NCBI GenBank assembly: GCA_032622095.1
Contig: CP136067.1
Location: forward strand, 78,394,705-78,458,704
Reading direction: 5' to 3'
From: Siphonodentalium dalli
Lineage: Eukaryota; Mollusca; Scaphopoda; Gadilida; Siphonodentaliidae
DNA: 64,000 bases
Of this stretch, positions 22,832 through 34,465 are shown one piece after another (positions within the stretch are counted from its first letter, which is position 1; every line of letters starts with the position of its first letter). A model generated the notes under the pieces. The model was not told the DNA's origin. It saw only the letters and a program-made list of their open reading frames with translations, and did not search any database. Made by a program: the position numbers and the translations under genes.

Positions 22832-24043
22832 CACTCTTATGACTAATGTGTAGGTTTTCTACACAAAATGTGTAGCCCTGCTACACAATCATTATTCAAT
22901 TTTGATCTTAAACATATTTGTGTAGTATATGTGTAGTTTCATATTCGTACACAAATTGTTTAACAATTTTTACACATAAATGGGTAATTTTTTACACATT
23001 TATACACAACTGTGTGTATAAAATCAACACATATCCCTTACACATTTTGTGTAGGTTCTTACACACACATTTCGTAGACAAGAAATGCAAGTTCAGTAGT
23101 CCGACCTGTGGGTATAGTATTAAATATATATGCAGATTTATATGTTAAAACTTTCATGGCGCATAGTGGTATGTAGTATTTTGTTCTGTACTGTGAGTTT
23201 GTGCTTTGAATGAACAAACCATGCAGGGTCGAGGCGTGATTGCATAATATTAGTATTATTACAACAATCATAACAAGAGTCTAAGGACAGTAATCGCCAT
23301 GAAAGTTTTAACAAATAAATCCTCATATACTATTAATACTAAACCCACAAATTGGAATTCTGAACTTACATCCTCGTCTACGATCGCTGTAGATTGTATT
23401 CCAAAAAATAGACTCAAACAATATGGCCATCACGTAGCAGACTATGCAACTGAATGAATGAATGAATGAATTTATTTATTGTCAAACTCGCTGCAAGTTA
23501 ATGCAGAACATTAGAGCAAAGACATATATACATATTTACAGGAAGGGTGAATTGTAGGATCACCTCAACAAAAATAAACAAATACATACTTTCACGTGTA
23601 TATTCCCACTAGCATGTTTACATAGGTTATACATTATATCAATCTAACGTCATATACGAAGATCATATATGTAACAGTTTTATCTAATCATAAAGCCAAT
23701 ATTCTTACGTTATAAGTTTATACGTCAAAATTATTTATTTTGAGACATTTTATCAATGTTTTCATCCACGACGCGAAAACCTAACTTAATGAATATCCAA
23801 AGTCTTCTCAACACACTGATATTCTGAATTGTCAGTAGGCTATAAAACTTTTCTTGGCTCGGGTATTGCCAATACCCGCATTGCGCATGCTCTACGTTCT
23901 TACACAATTGTGTGTAACAAAATATACACATTATGTGTAGAACGGCACTTGGTCTTAGTATGTAAAACTACACATTGCTATGTGTATTAACCGGGTTTAC
24001 ACATTTGATGTGTAATCGTTTCTACACATTAGTTATAAGAGTG
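22832..24043. mobile_element. 1.2-kb element with TGTGTA-rich inverted ends
   Basis: The 22-bp ends at 22832-22853 and 24022-24043 are inverted copies with one mismatch (cactcttatgactaatgtg on the left; ataactaatgtgtag reading in from the right). Inside each end, about 150-250 bp are packed with tgtgtag/ctacaca motifs in both orientations. CACT-type termini and many subterminal copies of one short motif are known for CACTA (EnSpm)-like elements; that assignment is inferred, with a possible TG duplication at the borders. No transposase is present. The middle contains a (TGAA)n tail of another retroposon at about 23451. Confidence 0.65.
23451..23480 (-). repeat. (TTCA)n retroposon tail
   Basis: On the minus strand, caataaataaattcattcat is an AATAAA signal followed by ATTC/TTCA repeats, as at the 3' ends of several LINE and SINE families. 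It marks a minus-strand retroposon 3' end nested in the TGTGTA-rich element. The body is not identified. Confidence 0.5.
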
Positions 24044-24127
24044 TGTGTTTAAATGGGCAGGTTGTTTGTATACCATGCTGTGTGATAGCTAATCGAAACA
24101 GCAGATTGTCACCCCGGAGAAACTTTA

Positions 24128-25720
24128 GTCAGCTCACCGACAGACCTCGTGCACTTTATGAAGTCCCATGCTACATATTTGCGGGGAAAAATAGTTGGAA
24201 AATTGTTGACTTCGATTTTAATCAGATTATATAAAGTATAAACAAACGTATTTTGGACATCTATAGATCAATATTGTCCATACAACCAAACTTAGCCATA
24301 TCCGTTAATACATCGTAATGAGCATAAAAGACTATAGGGATTGTAAACGACATCTGCTTATGTGAAGCCCTCTCCCTGGACAATGAAAATTAACAATATT
24401 ATTATTATTATTATTATTATATAAAATAAATATCCGAGGATGTGTACACTGATTGGACACCACATGACTTTTGTTAGTTATTTGTGACTTCATTTGGATG
24501 GAAACTGAATTGTCTTCTCAATATAAACATATAGTCTTACATCAACAGCATACCAACTTTCACAAGTGTGTCTTTTTTTAAGAATACGATCCAGTGCTCC
24601 AGGTTTCCAATGAATCCAATAGTTTGAAAATATAGCCATGTTTACGAACGATAACGTTTTTGACAGAAATTCTATGGTACATGTTTTAATACTGAAACAA
24701 GCCATATTTAGGTATAAACTGTCAGCTCACCGACAGACCTCATGCACTTTATGAAGTCCCATGCTACATATATGCTGCATCCCGGTCCGTAATTTGCATA
24801 TATGTATACCACTGAAAACCTGTGTATCGGTTTTACGTGCATTTAGTATCCGATATTATTAATCCCTCCAAATTACTTAGATATAATACATTTGGTAGGT
24901 TCTAATAAGCCTTCAATTCAATATCTGCATTTTGCGAATGGTGGAATTAGGAACAAGCAGTATAGGGTTATGCATCTTCTTATACTATATATATGGCGCA
25001 CGTTATCCACTTCTGGTTGTCATGACTATATGTAATATATATTATCATTATATGGACATCATGCAAATATATTACCTCGGAAACAAATATTCAAGTCAAT
25101 ATTCAGCAAGAAATAATAAAGTCATCGATACTCTCTTTCTGATATAGTATGAATGAAGAGCAGTTGTCTGACATATTTTCGGGAAAAAATAGTTGGAAAA
25201 TTGTTGACTTCGATTTTAATCAGATTATATAAAGTATAAACAAACGTATTTTGGACATCTATAGATCAATATTGTCCATACAACCAAACTTAGCCATATC
25301 CGTTAATACATCGTAATGAGCATAAAAGACTATAGGGATTGTAAACGACATCTGCTTATGTGAAGCCCTCTCCCTGGACAATGAAAATTAACAATATTAT
25401 TATTATTATTATTATTATATAAAATAAATATCCGAGGACGTGTACACTGATTGGACACCGCATGACTTTTGTTAGTTATATGTGACTTCATTTGGATGAA
25501 AACTGAATTGTCTTCTCAATATAAACATATAGTCTTACATCAACAGCATACCAACTTTCACAAGTGTGTCTTTTTTCAATAATACGATCCAGTGCTCCAG
25601 GTTTCCAATGAATCCAATAGTTTGAAAATATAGCCATGTTTACGAACCATAACGTTTTTTGAAAGAAATTCTATGGTACATGTTTTAATACTGAAACAAG
25701 CCATATTTAGGTATAAACTG
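24128..25720. repeat. 593-bp tandem duplication, second copy split by an insertion
   Basis: Unit 1 is 24128-24720. Unit 2 starts at 24721 (gtcagctcaccgacagacct) and, after an interruption, continues at 25177-25720, nearly identical to 24179-24721. Both copies contain an (ATT)n run (near 24396 and 25396). The lengths agree: 593 plus 405 predicts an end at 25718, against 25720 observed. A few substitutions and single-base indels separate the copies. Confidence 0.85.
24772..25176. mobile_element. 405-bp insertion inside the second duplicate
   Basis: This block interrupts the second unit exactly after acatat (24766-24771), and acatat occurs again at its right edge (25171-25176), consistent with a 6-bp target duplication. 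It carries a segment (gaatggtggaattaggaaca) related to 32485 and 26110. No clear inverted ends or coding content were seen, so the element class is unknown. Confidence 0.65.
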
Positions 25721-26254
25721 TGTAGGAAATCACCGTGGTTTATGTTAGTTATATTTAACATATGTTACGCGAAGCACTACGCACTTTGAATGCCCCGGCA
25801 GACGGGTTCCTTTAACCCTAGTCGTGATCTGCATTGAGATTACACTAACATATAAGAAACAGAACACGTTTTCAGATTTCAGAAAATCAAGATTGTATGT
25901 AATCATGATTATTGTTATACTGTTTGTAATTTTGTAATGCTTATGTTCATGATTTGATAGGAACGTCAGTACCACATTCGCTTCAACCGGAGCGTATTAT
26001 ACGAAGACTTTGCGGGGCTTCAAATGTCATCCATGTAATGTAAACATTTACGGTGTCAAACACATTTCCACACAACCGTGATTGACAAATGACAACAGAA
26101 ATCTAATGATTAGTAACAAGCGATATAGAGTTATGCCTCTTCGTATATGTGCTCAGGTTTAGGTTCGGTGGGTCCGGAGCAGTAGATTCCAGACCATGGT
26201 AGGGTTATCCATCTTATCTCAGCGAGTCTATCGCGACAACAAATATGAATTAAA
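25721..26254. other. No recognisable gene
   Basis: Contains a short segment near 26110-26240 related to 24940-24985 and 32485-32590 (blocks tagtaacaagc and cagcgagtctatcgcg), so it is part of another low-copy dispersed repeat. Nothing coding. Confidence 0.4.
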
Positions 26255-26406
26255 CAATTTACTTTCTGATCGAAATCAGCATTCGATTGCTTGGCCAGTT
26301 AATTAATAGTCAATTCGTATGTGCCAACATATATTAATTTAGCAATTTGCTTTCTGATCGAATTCAGCATTCGATTGCTTGGCCAGTTAATGGTCAAAGT
26401 GTATGT
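26255..26406. repeat. 88-bp direct tandem duplication
   Basis: The block caattt.ctttctgatcgaa (26255) recurs at 26343, with cattcgattgcttggccagt shared. Two copies only, with small differences. Confidence 0.8.
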
Positions 26407-27576
26407 TGTCTTTAAATCTACATTAATAAAACTAAATTGTTTGTTCGTCTGTTTGTTTGTCCGGTAAAAATCGACCAAACGGCTGGACCATCATAGCTGA
26501 AAATTTATATATATAGGGATAATTTGACTCTGGGAGCGTTATTAGATAGTCCAGTTTACATCAGGGGTGGTATTCACCAAGCGAGACTATTTTATAAACC
26601 AGGTAGTTTATTTGGTAGTGGCCGAACGCAAAGGTATCTTTGCTTTAGCGCCAACGACACACGCTGTCGATGATGTGATTGATCCAATCTATCAGATTTG
26701 TCACTTGTCAATTGACACCGTCTCACGACTAATTCGTGAACACTCACCGGCCACAATCGCCATGTATAGCGGTATAATTTTTGGGTATAATTGTGTGGAA
26801 ACTCATGCTTGCGTTTATACATCTGCAGAATGAGTTTCAATGATATTAATGAGGTTTTTTTTAATTAGCACAGTCTGAAAATGAAGAGCCAAGAAGATAA
26901 CGTCTCAGAAGATTTTTTTTGTGTTTTGGTTCTGTTTGGTGCCGGTTTCTTTGTTCTTAATATTTTGATTCATCTCTCCACAATGTCCATAAAAGTGTTA
27001 CGCTCATCGGCAGTGGGGGGGGGGGGGTCTGGAAAAGAATTGCACATATAGGGCCAAAAAAAAAGTTGTTTTCCGACCCCGAGGGACCCACCATCCCATT
27101 TGTGCAAATTTGTTCCTCCAAATGTTAGAGACCCACCCCTTTCTGATGTTTTTATCAAAATTTCAGAGTTTTTTTTAGCCGTTCTTTAATAACTGTGTTA
27201 AATCCCATTTGACTATCCTTTTTTGGTGCAAACTGTGTAAAATTAAGACTCAAGCAATCGGTAAAGCACAGGTCAGAAAAAAATGAAAAATAATCTGTAT
27301 TCCCAAGTGTTTTCTGGTGTTTCAAGTATCTAACAACAATAATAAAGCATTGTGTAGGTACACTGTATGTCACAAATTGCCCTAGACCGTTTTAAATCCT
27401 TAATATATCGAGCGTGTTTAGTCTGACAGAGAACACTGGCCAGTGTAAATAGTGGTAAACAGGTCAGGGGTTCTACAATTATTTATGCATGATCAACGAA
27501 CTCTTTAGTCTTATCCACTGGGGTGGGTGAGGAGAGGAATTGTTTTGGTTAAGTATACACATAGATATATGGTTAT
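26407..27576. other. No recognisable gene; G-tract
   Basis: Contains ttgtttgttcgtctgtttgt at about 26439, a motif type common at the edges of dispersed repeats, and a 13-base G run near 27015. The ORFs at 26567-26840 on both strands are not recognisable. Confidence 0.4.
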
Positions 27577-27985
27577 TATACCCCCGATATATAGTTGACG
27601 TCTCGAGCCGTCCGTGCGTCCGTCCGTACAAACATTTTGCATCATAACTCAAGAGTCGGTTGTCATATTTTGATGCTCTATGACATGTGACAGACCAGAA
27701 ATGGGGAACGAATATGCATAATATCACGGATTGTGAGCACCAATGCCTACCAGAGTTATCCATGGGCCCTGTTTATGAAATTCAGTCCGTACAAAGTTTT
27801 TGCAATATAAGTTGAAGTGTCGATTGTCGAATTTTGAAGTGGTTTGGTATGGTGATAGACCTGAATGATAGGGGAAGGATGCATATATTACTGCATATCA
27901 CAGGTTTCGCCTGTCGATGCATACCAAAGCTACCAACCTGGTTCCATCCGTAAACACATTTTGCATTATTATAACTCAACCATGT
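27577..27985. mobile_element. TACCCCCG-ended element fragment with tandem units
   Basis: The left end is tatacccccgatatatag, followed by ccgtccgtgcgtccgtccgt. Inside are two to three units of about 160 bp marked by tccgtacaaacattttgca near 27620, 27785 and 27945. The architecture matches the elements at 15665 and 34466, but no right terminus is visible, so it is probably truncated. Confidence 0.55.
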
Positions 27986-30900
27986 GTATGTATATATGTG
28001 CACTAGAGTCTGCAGTATAGTCTCAGTCAGATGCTATTCTTGATTTTAGTTTGAACTTTGAAGACATTGAAGAATGTCATTTCTCAATGCATCTGAATGC
28101 ATCACATTATTTCAGTTCATCTAGTTGTAAGCGATAACAGTATACAATTAGTATTTTAGTTTAGTCTTGTTGAGCAGTATTTAAGCTTCAAGATGAAGTT
28201 CGTAAATTCAAGGAGAATAGCGTCACCTTCAATTGGGATTGTCTGAACAGTAAACAGTAACGGTCATTCATCATAACCAATTCAGTTTTATTTGGACAAG
28301 TGTTGCAAATTAACATTATTTGCAATCATTCAAGATGAGAAATAACCAGAAGGAATGAATTTGATTGCATGCCAGAACGAGACAGTATTTCAGACATTAG
28401 AAATTTATGAGATACCCTTTTCAACTTCGTGTTTTGCAACAATCGGGTTAACGATATCTAGTCATCATTGAGTATTCGTCATGTAGTATTTGTGATACAG
28501 TTATTTTTATTTTATTACTTTTATTCGGGTAATACAACTGGGTAATATATATTATTTTTTTTACTCAATTACCGTTTTCCACTGTGAAGTGGAACGGGAT
28601 CCTGTGAAATCCAGAATGTGCTAAATCTGTTGAATGTTGAAAAAAACCCATTTTGGAAACAAATTACAAGCACGGTTGTTTCGGCCTCTGGACCACCCAC
28701 CCACCCCGGCCCTATATACGGATTTTTGTGTAGACCCCCCCCCCCCCCCCCATGTCGTCGGTGGTATATTTCCCCCCCACGTCCTTTTCCTTGGTTGCTC
28801 ATTGTTGAAATGAACCAAACGTGTACTGTTATGTTTATGTGACCGGTGGTCAATCTATGATTGACGCCAATCACCTTGATTGGATAATCCTATACCGCGC
28901 GGCGATGTCTTCCCATCGATATGTCCACCGATAGCTTTGCATTGAGCGTCGCCTCGTAAAACCACCTGGACTATATTATAAACCCAGCCAGTGAATAGCA
29001 CCCCTAATGTCTTAAAAAACCAACTGAGACTCCACAGTGAATGTAGTTAGCATGTAGCGTTAAACGCTCTTTATTCATACCATATCAGGAATAGCTTAAT
29101 GGTGAACGATCTTTATCGTTAGTCTACACAGAGACCGCAAACACCGCTTCGAATAGCATAAACGACCAAAACGCTCTTTATCCATACCATATCAGGATTA
29201 GTTCAACGGTCAACACATGGAGCAGGTGGGATATACAGAAGGAAGAAAAACGATGTGATGTACAGAGAAATTGTGTAAATGTATGCCAAAAACACTTCAA
29301 TTTATTTCCAATCTTCTTTACCCGAGCAACCCGAGCCGGGTTCCGCAGCTAGTACTACATGTAACAAAACAGTATTACAATTTACAAACAGATATAAAAT
29401 AGATGAAAATCAATTTGCCAAGGGCTTTAACTTGGTATTTCGTGGGGGGGGGGCCAAACGGTCCCTTTATTGTGCTATGATGCTGGTGGGTCCTTCTTAA
29501 TTGCTAGGCCAAACTGATACCGTCAAGAAAAAGTACGATTATTTTTTTATGTTGTCATTTTCGCGGTGTTTAGAAAAACATGGACCATGAAGATAGCCTT
29601 TTCACATGTTCCTAATATGGTAATAATAAAGAGTGTTTGTTTCACTTCTGTGCGAGAACTATAAAGCGGCCGGAAAATTGCTGAGACTTTTTCAAGTTAT
29701 TGTTCAGGGTAAATCAAGTCTGTAGATGGCTATTTCGTGGATCTATCGTATCGGTCGTTCCAAATTACGTTGATATAATATATGTTATTGAAATGAGTCA
29801 GTCCGTTTGGTTAACTAGTCCGATAGAGAATAACTTGAAGCGACTTTGGTGGTATAACTTAGTCAGGCCGTGACCAAATGCGTCAACGTTAAGCCCACAC
29901 TTTAATCGCATGTCCCTAAATGTGAGTCGTATAGAACACACTATCACATTATAAGTATTATCATATATATAGTTTAAACGGGACACGACGTACCCATACA
30001 GTTCTCTGCAATGGATTATCGCTTCAACGTCTGGGTCAGATTCTTCATCTCCAGTTAAACCTGGTTTAAACCTACATTGACGGTCCATGCCGCCAAACCG
30101 GTAAACAATGGTACTCTCGTGTGTTCACGTGCAGTTGTATTCAACACTTTCCATGCCCTGTGGTACTTCAATTTATGTTGCATGTTCTAAAATAGCTAAT
30201 AGTCATCCTTCAGTTGACCTGTTATGTTTTGTGAACTGGTCGCCATGTCAGAAATCATAACAGGCCAATTGGAGGATGCGTATTATAGCTATAGTTCTAA
30301 AGTTATAACTTTCATGCTGCATGAATCCCCATACTTGTCAGTATATGTTTGCAAATAACATAATGCTTGGATGGTAAGCAGCAACTATTAATCACTAGCT
30401 ATTGACATACCAAATGCATTATCTATAGGCGGCTACATATCAATTTGAATAATCAAACTCCTATCGATCACACGAGTAAGCGCAATGAGTAATTAGCTGT
30501 ATGTTTTATGCAATTGAGTTTCTGTCGCAACACACCCAAGTAACTTAAAAATATTTTATTTGATTGATTTGAGAGTAACAATTGGCCGTTCCGTATTCAT
30601 CCATTATTACAGCACAGACTTTCCCAAACCGACCAGCAACATTTGAATGTTACAATGTCGGTTCCATATATTCAACACATAGATTCATATTGGACGTATT
30701 TGATTCTGAAATAACCCCATAGTGGAATTACCACGTTAATCCGTATTATGGCGCGGGCCACAGTGAGAACACATTATAAAGAGCGTACATCTGGTCCGTC
30801 TGTTTAGGTTCAATAAGAGCGTGAAAAAGAAATGCCGATATGGATTATTTGTGTTTTTAAAATAAGTTCAATATATGAGCTTATTTTCCGGAGAACAGTT

Positions 30901-31240
30901 TGATATATTCATATACATGTATGTCATCAGTCTTGCACGAATCCAAGATAGTTCACAATTGGAAATGGTGAAGATATGTACCCGAGAATTGAGAATTTGA
31001 TGGAGGTTACTTCCTTTGGGATTCTCATATTTCGGTTATTCGAGATATATTTTAGAATTATATACTCTATTTCTGTTACCATCTGTCTTCCCCCCCCCCC
31101 CTGCATAAATACTTCAGATGGTGCCAATATCTAAATCTAGTAAACCTAATTGATGAAATGTGATGTTCTTGATACTTTAGTACATGTATTTGGCATTAAC
31201 TTGTACCTCACGTGCATGGTTCTACAAATGCATGTTAACA
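27986..31240. other. No recognisable gene; homopolymer tracts and agagcgtt motifs
   Basis: Contains a long C run at about 28735-28750, a G run near 29443 and a C run near 31089. Motif copies of aaacgctctttat lie near 29067 and 29168, with reverse-orientation copies near 29627 and 30776. The ORF at 29798-30088 (minus, 96 codons) has no recognisable motif. The two opposite ORFs over 28569-28874 exist because the C run translates as proline or glycine. Confidence 0.4.
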
Positions 31241-32186
31241 TGTATATTAACCATGTTATATATATAGAATACACCCATAGTAGCCGAGAATAACAAATTT
31301 TCACCACGAGTGGTATTGTGGTTTTAACCACGAGCCTTTGGCGAGTGGTTAAAACCACAATTCCACGAGTGGTGAATTTTTTTTATTCTCGGCTACTATG
31401 GGTGTATTTTGTTTATACCATAATTATTATTCTTCGGTCGCTTCGTAAATGTATTGCTACTGAGCTACTATGTGGTGACTGTTAACATGTATGTGCACCG
31501 AGTGACCCAAATATGTTAAGCTATCATGAATGTGGGTCACGCGTAGTAATACATATTTCTAGGAAATTCGGTGATCCGCCACTTTCTTGGGAATCAGTCA
31601 GCTGATGTGAACACACATTCAGATTTCCCACATTGCAGATACCATTAACAATCTATACGTTGTAGTCAACATGTAAGCCGTCGTTCGCTTTAAACACGGA
31701 AATGCAGACGAACACGTGCGTTTGTTTTGTTTACATTTTCAACAGCTATCGCCGACCTGTATAAAACGTGTACTTTGTCGGTGCATGCACCTAGCATAAA
31801 ACATCTTTAAACTAACTTTAATGTGTCATTTTTTGACAAGTAAACCCAGTAAATGGAATTGGATTGTATATATCGGTGTGTTTAGACCACTTATCGCATT
31901 TCAGTGTGTTTTGAGTCGGAAAAAGTGTGTATTTACTTCGCGAAGCGGGCGTGACGAAAAATTGGGCTAAATTTCGACAGCGAGGTCACCAGAGGTCAAA
32001 TGACGGGTCGTTCTACTATGGGTATAAACTTTTAACACATAAAGTGCCGTTGAAACATTTACACAACAGTATAAATTTATACCAATAGTAGGAATCGTTA
32101 TACCCACAGTAGGGTGTAAAGATGAAATTTACAAAACAGGTGTTATACACACAGTAGCATAGCCAATTATGGTATAAATGTATATT
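31241..32186. mobile_element. About 0.9-kb element with hairpin end and TAGTAG motifs
   Basis: Flanked by imperfect direct repeats tgtatattaaccatgtt (31241-31257) and tgtatattaaacatggtt (32169-32186). It begins with a 141-bp palindrome (31268-31408). The motif ctactatgggtataa and variants occur about six times in both orientations (near 31271, 31395, 32026, 32085, 32100 and 32140). No coding sequence. Probably a non-autonomous element; class unknown. Confidence 0.5.
31268..31408. repeat. Long hairpin, 64-bp arms
   Basis: The left arm 31268-31331 (starting aatacacccatagtagccg) and right arm 31345-31408 (ending ctactatgggtgtatt) are inverted copies with a few mismatches, around a 13-base loop. 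The arms themselves contain accacgagtggt, a small inverted repeat. Confidence 0.9.
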
Positions 32187-32689
32187 AAACATGGTTGTGA
32201 TGTATGAACTGATAAAATTGCCATGTTAAACGGGTTGATGAAACTACATATTTATAAAAATGTTGCATTGCTAGTGTTAATTGAATCTGTATAATCACCG
32301 TTTTAAAGAGGAAAGGTAGCCGTTTTCAATACGACTTATATAGCCACGCATTGTCTCGACCCTCTCAGACTATGTTCGAAGAAATTGTCATGCACTTTTG
32401 TTCTGAGTAATCTCTGGTAATATCCTTTGGGTTCTACCACTAATTTTGTCACGGACGTATGCGTTCAATCCCCACCTTTTGCGAACGGACGAATTAGTGA
32501 CAAGCAGAATATCACTACTCGTTCTTGTACGATGGGACCGGCAAGTAGATTTTAGAAAATGATAGAGTCTTTCGTCAGCTCAGTCTATCGCGCGAAGTCA
32601 ACAATTTTAAGCTAAAGTTGACTAAAATCTAATTGTTACAACTGCTTATATATTGATCCATGAATGTGTTAACCGATTCTCTTGGTTAG
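32187..32689. other. No recognisable gene
   Basis: Part of it (32485-32600) resembles segments at 24940 and 26110 (gacaagcag, tctatcgcg). Nothing coding. Confidence 0.4.
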
Positions 32690-33213
32690 TTAAAGGCATG
32701 GGCTGCGTTCGTTGCAGAAATATTCATATTTGTTCAAATCGCCATTAACAGAAGGAATATTAAAATTTATATAGTTTTGTTCATATGCCAAACATAATCA
32801 GCGCGTAAATACTATATTGTCGTCAATACGTACCGGTACGTAAACAAGAGCCTGCTCGTGTTACAGAAGTTTTGCTTCTGTTTACATAACACAGCGCAAT
32901 TCTATTGGTTAATCACACACAAATGATATAAACGCTCTTTATTATTTCCATATCAAGAAAACAGTAACAAATAACGCTCTTTATGTTTACCATATCCGGA
33001 TCTAAACAAAAGCCAGGTTCTGTAACGTTTTTTGCTTTTGTTTACATAACAAAGGAAAAACATTTGACAATAACATACTGTTTATGCCATATTTCTGATT
33101 GGTATAAGAACAAGGCCTGTCTATATTTTACTTTTATTTCTTTTTATGGTGGTTTTTGACGGAGGTGACTATTTTAACAGCATGTCCACCGCCAACGCCG
33201 CCCGTATCTTTAA
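32690..33213 (-). mobile_element. TTAA-flanked MITE, copy B
   Basis: Inverted copy of 19073-19589. TTAA lies at both borders (32690-32693 and 33210-33213). Ends are aggcatgggctgcgtt on the left and, reading in from the right, agatacgggcggcgtt. Internal aacgctctttat motifs are at about 32931 and 32970. Substitutions relative to copy A are spread along its length, so the two copies are not a recent duplication. Confidence 0.75.
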
Positions 33214-34345
33214 TGTAAACTTATTTATTGCATCGTATCACACAGATGCAATGAGATTGAGGCACAAATTACATAATTGACCTTGGCCTTGCCCACAATG
33301 ACATTCGTCTACCAATTATCAACACAAACTGGAAATTGGCGTGATTACGCCGTCGTTCCGGACAACGCATTTCTTTTAAGGCTTGTGAACTCAACATGTG
33401 AGTAAGGAAAATCTCACTTAGCTATCCACACGGGCTGTCTGTGCTAAAATGTGTAGGGTGGGAGAAAGTGATATATATACTCAACGGTGGTTATTGCGTT
33501 GAATGAATGTGAATCTCGAAAACAAGTGTAGAATAAACTATATTTATAGTCTCGTGTAAAGTGAGTTCATAAAAGCAATGTGGACCGTTCTTTTCTGTCA
33601 GAAAATATGCACATCTGCATCAAATTAACGATCGAAGTAGGGCGACAATATATAACTTAACGATTCGAGTAGCGTTTGAGTGTTGGTATGGTTCTTATTG
33701 TGCCATAATGGTCTATTCACGGTATGTGACACATATATCTGTTCTTGGAAGTTGTGCCGTAATTAGCGCCAATTTCGCCACGATATATCAATGGAGCCTA
33801 TTCATAGATCTAACTGAGAACAAATGTCCTCTGTTTATCTCGTGAGTATTCTCACTCGTGTCTGCAATCAAAATCAAATTTGAGGTTGTTGCCGATTCTC
33901 GAGGACGCACCCTTCATCAAGAGATTGTTGTAGGAGTCCATGTGTAATTATTTATTTTTTAAAAAATGACAAGCGTGTGTCTGTTTGAAAAACAAAAAAC
34001 CTCTTACAGTTCTTTCTATTTCAGCAACGTGGCAACGCATTCTCTGCTCGAAGTATATAGCAAAAGTTATATGTATTACAAACCTATAGCTTGAACGCGA
34101 TGTTGTATTGTCAGTTGCCGTGGCCGCAGCTTTCGGGGTTTCGCGATTCGGTCAACTATATATATATATATATATATAGCTGAGTATCACCAAAGTGAAA
34201 TACACATATCTGCAGCATGCATAACGTGACAAACAGTATTTTTTTTCACGAACAGGATTGACTTTGTGAATATCATGATGCAACCCCATCAAGACGAGTT
34301 GTTACCTCCATACGATTAAGACGTTAAATTCAGCGAACGCAATAT
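33214..34345. other. No recognisable gene
   Basis: Featureless apart from an (AT)n run at about 34158-34180 and an A/T-rich stretch near 34240 that may be the tail of the SINE whose head lies at 34346-34420. Confidence 0.4.
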
Positions 34346-34420
34346 GGACACAGTCGGGAATCGAACCAGTTTCTGCGCAGTTGGGTGACGTATATGGCAC
34401 CGAATGAGCCACCAGAGACC
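34346..34420 (-). mobile_element. tRNA-like SINE head
   Basis: On the minus strand, tggctcattcggt fits a pol III A box and ggttcgattcc fits a B box exactly, at tRNA-like spacing (about 45 bases). Acceptor and T-stem pairing is poor, so it is not a working tRNA gene. The body probably continues toward 34240, where an A-rich stretch occurs, but the 3' end is uncertain. Confidence 0.55.
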
Positions 34421-34465
34421 ATTTTCAGTATATGTGGTAGTGCTAACACTGATGTGTTATTGTTT

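Noticed and set aside
28569-28874. Gly-rich or Pro-rich ORFs on both strands
   Set aside because: They depend on a long C homopolymer and overlap each other in several frames; no conserved motif.
34346-34420. Functional tRNA gene
   Set aside because: A and B boxes fit, but the acceptor and T stems do not pair; better explained as a SINE head.
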